DNA of 64,000 bases from Oscillospiraceae bacterium. Lineage in GTDB: Bacteria > Bacillota > Clostridia > Oscillospirales > Ruminococcaceae. The stretch lies in the NCBI GenBank assembly GCA_019423755.1, contig JAHZAU010000003.1, positions 1-64,000 of the forward strand, written 5' to 3'. Each line of letters starts with the position of its first letter. Within the stretch, counting starts at the first letter, position 1. The notes under the pieces were generated by a model. That model saw nothing but the letters and a program-made list of their open reading frames with translations, searched no databases and was not told the origin of the DNA. Shown in pieces: positions 43,861 through 50,197 of this stretch. A program made the position numbers and the translations under genes.

Positions 43861-44002
43861 CTTCCTCTTCCTCTCCTTGGGGGCCGCTGCCGCAGCAAGC
43901 GCGGTAGGCCAAATAATCCGCTACCCTGCCGGAGCGGGCAAAGTTCTGCCAGGCGGCCTCCTCGGCGCCCGGCTGGGAAAGATGGTGGTTTGACAACTTC
44001 AT
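43808..44002 (-). CDS. yqzL: YqzL-like small protein
   Basis: A 64-residue protein between era and recO, the position of yqzL in Bacillus. Residues 17-38 (AWQNFARSGRVADYLAYRAC) match the short YqzL pattern of Trp-x-x-Phe and Gly-x-x-x-x-Tyr-Leu. ATG 44002 lies eight bases after GGAGG. The C-terminal 25 residues overlap the recO start region and are Glu/Gly-rich. Its function is unknown. Confidence 0.72.
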   Translation of the reverse strand: MKLSNHHLSQPGAEEAAWQNFARSGRVADYLAYRACCGSGPQGEEEEVADHDQRGGAAGPGTEQ

Positions 44003-44092
44003 GGAAAACACCTCCGAGGGATAGTGTTCCCCTTTCTTTCAGAAGCTATGACCACCGCCGCTGCGGAAAGTTCTTCCCGAGAAGGTTCCCGG

Positions 44093-44983
44093 TTAATTGA
44101 AGCCCAGGTCGCGGATGGCGGAGGCGCTGTTTCTCCAGTCGGAGCGCACCTTCACCCAACACTGCAGGTTGACCTTGGTGTCCAGGAAGGCTTCCAGCTC
44201 CAAACGGGACTCGGAGGCGATCTTTTTGAGCATGGAGCCCTGCTTGCCGATGATCATACCCTTGTGGCTGCTTTTTTCGCAGAGGATGGTGGCGTCGATA
44301 TCCAGGATACCGTTGCCCTGGGCGCGCTCCCGCATCCGCTCGATGACCACCGCAGTGCCGTGGGGGATCTCGTCGCGCATATTGCGCAGCAGCTTCTCGC
44401 GGATGATCTCTGCGGCGATGATCTTCTCCGGCTGGTCGGTCAGGGTATCGGTGTCGAAGAAGTGCGGGCCTTCCTGGGCCTGCTTGTCCAGCAGCTGAAG
44501 CAGAAGGTCGATGCCGTCCTTTTCCTTGACGCTGATGGGCACCACATCGGCAAAATCATACAATTGGGAGAAGGCTACCATCTTCTGCACCATGTCCTCT
44601 TTTTTGCTCAGCAGGTCGATCTTGTTGATGACCAGCAGGGCCGGCAGGCGCAGGGCGCGCAGGTTCTCCACCAGCTGCTTTTCCGATTCGGTGATCTCGC
44701 CGGTGGGTTCGGTGACCAGTACGGCGCAGTCCACGTCCGCAACCGAGTCTTCCACCTGCTTGACCATGTAGTCGCCCAGCTTGTTTTTGGGGCGGTGCAG
44801 GCCGGGGGTGTCGATGAACACCAGCTGGGTCTCCCCCTGGGTCAGGACACCGGTGATGCGGGTCCGGGTGGTCTGCGGTTTATCCGAAATAATGGCGATC
44901 TTCTCCCCTACCAGGCAGTTGAGCAGGGACGATTTGCCCACGTTGGGCTTGCCGACAATGGCCACAAAGGCAGATTTGGTCAT
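44093..44983 (-). CDS. era: GTPase Era
   Basis: Era binds the 3' end of 16S rRNA during 30S assembly. The 296-residue protein has G1 GKPNVGKSSLLN, G3 DTPGLHRP, G4 NKID and the C-terminal KH domain (about 205-290; SSHKGMIIGKQGSMLKKI). It lies directly after dgkA. Confidence 0.97.
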   Translation of the reverse strand: MTKSAFVAIVGKPNVGKSSLLNCLVGEKIAIISDKPQTTRTRITGVLTQGETQLVFIDTPGLHRPKNKLGDYMVKQVEDSVADVDCAVLVTEPTGEITESEKQLVENLRALRLPALLVINKIDLLSKKEDMVQKMVAFSQLYDFADVVPISVKEKDGIDLLLQLLDKQAQEGPHFFDTDTLTDQPEKIIAAEIIREKLLRNMRDEIPHGTAVVIERMRERAQGNGILDIDATILCEKSSHKGMIIGKQGSMLKKIASESRLELEAFLDTKVNLQCWVKVRSDWRNSASAIRDLGFN

Positions 44984-44986
44984 AGA

Positions 44987-45505
44987 TTACTTCCTTTCCT
45001 CCCCACGGGTCCCCGCGTTTCCGGGGCGCACCGGCAGGGCCTTTTGCTCCTCTCCATAAAAGAACACGAATAGAAATGCCGCCACGATCCAGCCCACCAC
45101 AGCAGCGGCCAAGGCGGGATAGTGGATGATCGCAGAGGCGATGCGGCGCAGCTGCTCCCAGTCGCCCAGCAGGCAAAGCCCCGCCAGGGCGGCAAAGAAG
45201 GCACAGACCATGACGCCGCCGGCTGCCGCGTCCTTGGCAAGCTTCGCCAGCGGGTGGTACCCCGGGCTCAGCAGGTCCACGGTATACTCTACCGCCGTGT
45301 TGAGCATCTCTGCGCCCAGCACCGAACCCATAGCCAAAAACAGCACCGCGCGCTCCACCGCTTCCAGGGGGTAGGCGCTTTGCAGCCAAGCAAGGGTCAG
45401 GGCAGCCGAAAGGTGGAACCGGAAGTTGCGCTCCCGGCGCAGCACCGCCCCCACCCCTGATAATGCAAATCCAAATGCGCGGAAAAAACCGCTAAATCTC
45501 TTCAT
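44987..45505 (-). CDS. dgkA: Diacylglycerol/undecaprenol kinase family protein
   Basis: A small membrane kinase; the Gram-positive members phosphorylate undecaprenol. The protein has the family core RRERNFRFHLSAA, LGAEMLNTAVEYTVDLL and LAKDAAAGGVMV with four or five helices; the last 40 residues add an extra helix and a charged tail. ATG 45505 is inside the ybeY end; ATG 45514 or TTG 45520 are possible. The ybeY-dgkA-era order is standard. Confidence 0.92.
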   Translation of the reverse strand: MKRFSGFFRAFGFALSGVGAVLRRERNFRFHLSAALTLAWLQSAYPLEAVERAVLFLAMGSVLGAEMLNTAVEYTVDLLSPGYHPLAKLAKDAAAGGVMVCAFFAALAGLCLLGDWEQLRRIASAIIHYPALAAAVVGWIVAAFLFVFFYGEEQKALPVRPGNAGTRGEERK

Positions 45506-46004
45506 CCTGTCCATCCACAAAGGTCAGATCCCGCTGCAGGCCCAGCTTGGTGAGGATCATTTCCTCTTTTTCCCGCATCTGAGCCGCTTCGATGCCGCCG
45601 TTTTCGTGGTCATAGCCCAGCAGATGCAGCATGGAATGGACCGTCAGGAAACCGATCTCCCGGCGCAGCGAATGGCCGTAAAGTTTGGCCTGCTCGATCG
45701 CCTTGGGCACCGAGATCACCACATCGCCCAGGGTATAGGCGCCGGTCTCCGGGTTCTGGTCGTAGACGCCGTTTTCGCCCAAGGGGAAGGACAGCACGTC
45801 GGTGGGTGCGTCCTTGTGGCGGAACTCCGCATTCAGCTGGCGGATCTGTTCGTTATCAATGAAGCTGACGCTGACCTCGGCAGGACCTTCAAAGCCCTCC
45901 ATAGCCAGCACGGCGCTGCAGCAGCGGCGGATCAGCAGGCGGATACCGGTGGGGATCTTTACTTCTTTCTGACGGTTGGAAATCAATACTTTTACGCTTT
46001 CCAT
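45492..46004 (-). CDS. ybeY: rRNA maturation endoribonuclease YbeY
   Basis: A metalloprotein in 16S rRNA 3'-end maturation and quality control. The 170-residue protein has the zinc motif HSMLHLLGYDH and the segment RHKDAPTDVLSFPLG. It starts three bases after phoH and overlaps dgkA. Confidence 0.96.
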   Translation of the reverse strand: MESVKVLISNRQKEVKIPTGIRLLIRRCCSAVLAMEGFEGPAEVSVSFIDNEQIRQLNAEFRHKDAPTDVLSFPLGENGVYDQNPETGAYTLGDVVISVPKAIEQAKLYGHSLRREIGFLTVHSMLHLLGYDHENGGIEAAQMREKEEMILTKLGLQRDLTFVDGQDEEI

Positions 46005-46007
46005 ACT

Positions 46008-46931
46008 CTATCTGTTAGCCTCCTTGTTGTGATACTTCTCATACGCCTTGATAATATCCTGAACCAGCTTGTGCCGGACGACATCGCGTTCGGTCAAGCG
46101 CATAATGGCAATGTCCGGGACGTTGTGCAGCACCTTCAGCGCCTCGATCAGGCCGGACCGTCCCGCATTGGGCAGGTCGATCTGGGTCACGTCGCCGGTG
46201 ACGATGGCTTTGGAGTTAAAGCCCAGTCGGGTCAGGAACATCTTCATCTGTTCCGGGGTGGTGTTCTGCGCCTCGTCCAAGATGATAAAGGAATCGTCCA
46301 GGGTGCGGCCGCGCATATAAGCCAGCGGCGCTACCTCGATGCAGCCCTTTTCCATATTGCGCTGGAAGTTTTCCGGGCCCATCATCTCAAACATAGCGTC
46401 GTAAAGCGGACGCAGGTAGGGGTCTACCTTATCCTGCAGGTCACCGGGCAAAAAGCCCAGCTTCTCGCCGGCTTCTACCGCCGGACGGGTGAGGATAATG
46501 CGGCTGACCTCCTCGTCGCGGAAGGCTTTGACCGCCATGGCCACCGCCAGGTAGGTCTTACCGGTACCGGCCGGCCCCACGCCGAAGACGATGGTGTTGT
46601 CGCGGATGGCGTCCAGATACTTCTGCTGGCCCAGGGTCTTGGGCTTGACCGGCTTGCCCTTTACCGTGACGGCAATGCAGTTGTTGTTCATCTCCGCCAT
46701 GCTCTTTTCGGCGCCCTGTTCCACCAGGGTCATGACGTAGCGGATGTTCTGCTCCGAAATGTTGCCGTCCTTCTGGATCATGGCAAGGAGCGTATCTATG
46801 GTGCGCTGCGCCTGGTCCACCGCCTGGCTTTCGCCGGTGATCTTCACCTCGGTGCCGCGGCAGACGATGCTCACGCCGAAGTGTTCTTCGATCAGGCGGA
46901 TGTTTTCATCGGCGCTGCCGAACAGGATCAA
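46008..46931 (-). CDS. phoH: PhoH-family ATPase (start uncertain, may extend to 46970)
   Basis: A PhoH-like P-loop ATPase linked to RNA metabolism. The protein has an N-terminal KH-like domain, Walker A GPAGTGKTYLAVA, and Walker B FIILDEAQNTT. From TTG 46931 it has 307 residues, but the preceding in-frame codons (AIEQVLEIEKIEQV) look like genuine PhoH N-terminus, and GGAGGG (46984-46979) lies eight bases before ATC 46970. No ATG, GTG or TTG is in frame there. Either initiation is non-canonical or one base is missing. Confidence 0.9.
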   Translation of the reverse strand: MILFGSADENIRLIEEHFGVSIVCRGTEVKITGESQAVDQAQRTIDTLLAMIQKDGNISEQNIRYVMTLVEQGAEKSMAEMNNNCIAVTVKGKPVKPKTLGQQKYLDAIRDNTIVFGVGPAGTGKTYLAVAMAVKAFRDEEVSRIILTRPAVEAGEKLGFLPGDLQDKVDPYLRPLYDAMFEMMGPENFQRNMEKGCIEVAPLAYMRGRTLDDSFIILDEAQNTTPEQMKMFLTRLGFNSKAIVTGDVTQIDLPNAGRSGLIEALKVLHNVPDIAIMRLTERDVVRHKLVQDIIKAYEKYHNKEANR

Positions 46932-47014
46932 GACCTGTTCGATTTTTTCGATTTCAAGTACCTGTTCGATTGCAAAATCCCTCCAAACAAACCACGGATG
47001 GGTTCTAATACAAA

Positions 47015-47032
47015 TTCAATAACATTATATCA
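47015..47032 (-). promoter_or_regulatory. Extended -10 promoter of the phoH-ybeY-dgkA-era operon
   Basis: Minus strand TGATATAAT with TATAAT at 47029-47024 and TG one base before it; no good -35. The start of transcription would be near 47017, about 45 bases before the GGAGGG site of phoH. Confidence 0.55.
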
Positions 47033-47162
47033 TAATTTTTATGAAAGTGTACTAGTTTCTGCGCCGGTTCCCCATAAAAATTCCGCGTGAGATTTGGTTT
47101 TTCCTTGTATATTTTACACGATTCCCGCAGGAGAAGCCCCATCCGGCGGGGGCGTTCCTCCG

Positions 47163-48344
47163 CTACGGGCGAAACTGGATAGCGGCTTCCTGGGAGATAT
47201 CCTCCAAAAACCGGTACTGCGCGGTGATCACATACCTTCCGTCCTCCACCTTGCCGCTGGTTACCTTCTGGAGAATCTCCCGCTCATTAGCGATGCTCCG
47301 CTCAAACTGCTCCATGGCGGACAGGGCCAGCTGACGCGCCCGCTGGGTACTGTTTTCCGCTTCCTCCTGCCGCCAGGGGATCGCCTGGACGATTTGGATA
47401 TCCCAGGGCAGGTCGCTCCCCTGCAGGCGGGCCGGACGGGAAAAGGTGCGGGTAAAGCAGTTTTCCAGCTGCATCGGCCCCAAAAACAGCGGCAGACGCA
47501 GCCCGCCTAGGCAGAGGAACTTATAATTGGCCGGGTCGCCGTCCGGGACCCGCAGTACCGGCTGCACCGGCGCGGAAAAGGTGCGCGTCTCGGTATATTG
47601 GGCCAGGACCTTGCCCTGAGCGTGGCGGTAGAAGGTGCCGCCTTTTGCCCCCTGGACGATGCCGCTCACCAGCAGGTCCCCTTTTTTGACCGCTGTCCCC
47701 GGCCGGACCATGCCTTTGCCGTCGTAGGCGTCAATGGAGACCACTGTCCCCCCTTTGGAGGCAACCACGTTGCAGGGCTGGTCCCGGTGGATGGTCCCGG
47801 GCGGCGGGGTAGTCTCCTGCAATTCCACCTGGGCCACCGTCCCCACCAGATTGACCGCCGCCCAGGAAAGGGAGTCGTACCGGATGAGCAGCGCCTGCTC
47901 CAAGGCGGTGACGTCCACCTGCCGCTTCCAGCTGCCTTTGTGAAGCCCTTCCTCCCGCAGAAACTCCCGCAGCTCCCACGCCGGGATGCTGGGCGCGCCC
48001 TGGATGGTAACGTCCCAGACAAAGCACCCGGAGGCCAGCACCAGCCCGAGGCAAAGCGCCGCCCCCGCTGCCAGACCCGGTCTTTTGCGCAGCCGCAGAC
48101 AGAAAAACGGCAGTCCCCGGCGCTTTGTCACCCGTGTTCGGACCTGGCACCGCCGGGCAAGGGGGCGCAGTTTTTTGTACTGCCGCGGCGCTACCTCCGC
48201 TTCCAGGCCGGATTTTTCGTGTTTGACCCGGTTTAGCTCGATGCCTGCCCGGGCCGCCAGGTTCAGCAGCCGTTCTGGATGCTCTCCCCGCACCGAAAAC
48301 CGCACGCTCCCCCGCATCCCGTTCCACAAAGACGCCAGCACCAT
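47163..48344 (-). CDS. yqfD: Sporulation protein YqfD
   Basis: A mother-cell sporulation membrane protein of unclear function. The 393-residue protein has a basic N-region (about 1-85), a single membrane helix (about 92-112) and a large extracytoplasmic domain containing VASKGGTVVSIDAYDGK and VKKGDLLVSGIVQG, the YqfD hallmarks. It sits right after yqfC, as in Bacillus, ahead of phoH. Confidence 0.93.
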   Translation of the reverse strand: MVLASLWNGMRGSVRFSVRGEHPERLLNLAARAGIELNRVKHEKSGLEAEVAPRQYKKLRPLARRCQVRTRVTKRRGLPFFCLRLRKRPGLAAGAALCLGLVLASGCFVWDVTIQGAPSIPAWELREFLREEGLHKGSWKRQVDVTALEQALLIRYDSLSWAAVNLVGTVAQVELQETTPPPGTIHRDQPCNVVASKGGTVVSIDAYDGKGMVRPGTAVKKGDLLVSGIVQGAKGGTFYRHAQGKVLAQYTETRTFSAPVQPVLRVPDGDPANYKFLCLGGLRLPLFLGPMQLENCFTRTFSRPARLQGSDLPWDIQIVQAIPWRQEEAENSTQRARQLALSAMEQFERSIANEREILQKVTSGKVEDGRYVITAQYRFLEDISQEAAIQFRP

Positions 48345-48356
48345 GGCACCCCCTCC

Positions 48357-48626
48357 TTAGTTTCCGTATTCCAACGTGAGGATCTCCCCGCGGATCACCA
48401 AACTGCTTTCGCTCAGGCAGTCCAGCTGCAGGTCCCGTCCCCGGAGCTGGATGCGTATCCGCCCGGCCCGCAGGCAGACCCGGTCCTCCTGGTAGTCGAG
48501 AATCCCCCCGCAGCCTTCCACCAGCACCTGTTGGTTCCCCAGCAGCTCCACCCGGGGCGCCTGCCGGAACACCTGCTGAGTCAGGGTCGGGGGTTTGGCC
48601 GCCTTGGGCCGTTTGTTTTTTCCCAT
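48357..48626 (-). CDS. yqfC: Sporulation protein YqfC (YabP/YqfC family)
   Basis: An 89-residue protein; the core LLGNQQVLVEGCGGILDY and ESSLVIRGEILTLEY fits YabP/YqfC proteins made in the mother cell. AAGGAGGG precedes ATG 48626. It heads the yqfC-yqfD pair and has a sigma-E-like promoter. Confidence 0.92.
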   Translation of the reverse strand: MGKNKRPKAAKPPTLTQQVFRQAPRVELLGNQQVLVEGCGGILDYQEDRVCLRAGRIRIQLRGRDLQLDCLSESSLVIRGEILTLEYGN

Positions 48627-48661
48627 GCTTCGTTTCCCTCCTTGCCAAGTTCCACATGGGA

Positions 48662-48689
48662 TATGTATGACGCCGGAAGCGGTATTATC
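48662..48689 (-). promoter_or_regulatory. Candidate sigma-E promoter of yqfC-yqfD
   Basis: Minus strand GATAATA (48689-48683), 13 bases, CATACATA (48669-48662). The -10 is one base from the sigma-E consensus CATACAnT, and yqfC is under sigma-E in Bacillus. Confidence 0.6.
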
Positions 48690-48777
48690 TCCCCAGGCGG
48701 CTGGATAATTTCCCCCGCCGCCGCATAAGGATTCCCCATCGCCGGGTGCGCCGGAGAAAGAATAGGAGGGGTCTGAA

Positions 48778-49890
48778 ATGTGGGATTCGCTGCGGTCGGT
48801 ATGGAAGGGATTTCCCCGGTGGGTGGGCGCCGGATTGGCGCTGCTTTGGGGGTATCTACTGCTTGCCTATCCTCAGCAGGCCGGGGACGGCATCCGCCAG
48901 GGGCTTTTGCTCTGTGGGAATGTGGTGCTGCCGTCGCTGTTCTGCTTCTTTGTGCTGACCAATTTTGTGATCCGCTCGGGGCTCAACCGTTCCCTTTCCC
49001 TGCCGCTGACGCCGCTCACCCGTTGGGGCTTTCGGCTGGAACCGGCGCTGGGGTGCGTAGTGCTTATGAGCTGGACCGGAGGTTACCCGGTGGGGCCACG
49101 GGCCATTTCGGCACTGGTGGCCCAGGGCCAGCTGGACCGCCGGACCGCACACCGGATGCTTTGGTTTTGCTGCGGGGCGGGACCTTCTTTTGTGATCACC
49201 GCCGTGGGGCAGATCATGTTGGGCAGCCGCCGGGCCGGGATGCTCCTTTACGGCATCCAGCTGCTTTCTGCTTTGCTGGTAGGGCTGACGGCGGCTCGCT
49301 TTGCTCCCAAGGGCAAGCGCTCCCACCGGAAAGCGCCTGTTTCCCTGCCGGAGCTTCCGCTGACCGCAGCCTTTACCCAGGCGGTGGAGGATTCGGTGCG
49401 TCTGTCCCTGCAGATGTGTGGCACCATTTTGCTCTTTGGGTCGCTGGTCTCTCTGGTGCGGCTGTCGCCCCTTCCGGGTTGGGGGCAGGACCTGCTTTGT
49501 GGGCTGGCGGAGGTGACCAACGGCTGTATCCTTTCCACCCGCATGACCGGTCCCGCCCGGCTGGTACTGACCTCCTTCTTCCTGTCCTTCGGGGGACTTT
49601 CGGTGCTGTTTCAGGTCATGGGCATCCTGCGGGAGGCGCAGCTTTCGGCGCGGTATTATCTGGGCGGAAGGCTTTTGCAGGGGGGCTTATCTGCCGGGTT
49701 GTGCTGGCTTTGCTGCCGCCTTTTCCCCGAGACCGCCGCAGTGTTTGCCCCTTCGGCGCCGCCGGTCCCGGTCTCGGCCCCCAATCTGCCGCTGACCACC
49801 CTCTGCCTGCTGGGAGCCAGCAGTCTGCTTCTGCTGCGGGCCTGCCGGAAGGAAACCCCGGATTTTGGCAATGCAGCGGGAAAATCATGA
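48778..49890 (+). CDS. ylbJ: Sporulation integral membrane protein, YlbJ-like
   Basis: A nucleoside-recognition (Gate) domain membrane protein of 370 residues with about eight helices. The landmarks WTGGYPVGPRAISALVAQGQ and FCCGAGPSFVITAVGQIMLG match YlbJ, which is needed for spore cortex formation in Bacillus. AGGAGGGG precedes ATG 48778. It is divergent from yqfC. Confidence 0.85.
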   Translation: MWDSLRSVWKGFPRWVGAGLALLWGYLLLAYPQQAGDGIRQGLLLCGNVVLPSLFCFFVLTNFVIRSGLNRSLSLPLTPLTRWGFRLEPALGCVVLMSWTGGYPVGPRAISALVAQGQLDRRTAHRMLWFCCGAGPSFVITAVGQIMLGSRRAGMLLYGIQLLSALLVGLTAARFAPKGKRSHRKAPVSLPELPLTAAFTQAVEDSVRLSLQMCGTILLFGSLVSLVRLSPLPGWGQDLLCGLAEVTNGCILSTRMTGPARLVLTSFFLSFGGLSVLFQVMGILREAQLSARYYLGGRLLQGGLSAGLCWLCCRLFPETAAVFAPSAPPVPVSAPNLPLTTLCLLGASSLLLLRACRKETPDFGNAAGKS

Positions 49891-49960
49891 AGAAAAGATA
49901 GCTTTTCCGGCGCTTTTTTGGTACACTATAAGTATCGAGAAAAAAGAGAGGTCTCCTGCC

Positions 49961-50182
49961 ATGTTTGGACGTCGAAAACTGTTTGGCGAGCGCATCCAGC
50001 CCGCCTGTGAATATTGCCGCAACGGCCAGTACTCCCAGGACCACCGGATGATCCTGTGCCGGCACAAGGGCATCGTCGCCCCGTATTTCAGCTGCCGGAA
50101 GTTTGAATATGAACCTACCCGGCGTATCCCAAAGCGGATGCGCCGTCTCCCCCAGTACCAACCGGAGGACTTTGAATTATAA
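49961..50182 (+). CDS. Conserved small Cys protein of unknown function
   Basis: A 73-residue protein beginning MFGRRKLFGERIQPACEYC with four Cys (CEYC, then ILC, then SCRKF), compatible with one zinc site, and a basic C-terminus (RRIPKRMRRLPQ). I recall similar unnamed proteins in Oscillospirales but no function. ATG 49961 follows AGAGAGG. It lies just ahead of the 960-aa envelope protein. Confidence 0.75.
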   Translation: MFGRRKLFGERIQPACEYCRNGQYSQDHRMILCRHKGIVAPYFSCRKFEYEPTRRIPKRMRRLPQYQPEDFEL

Positions 50183-50197
50183 GCGGGAGGGATCGCC

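Noticed and set aside
47132..47153. Terminator after yqfD
   Set aside because: GCCCC/GGGGC can pair on the minus strand, but the stem is short and followed only by TTCTCC.
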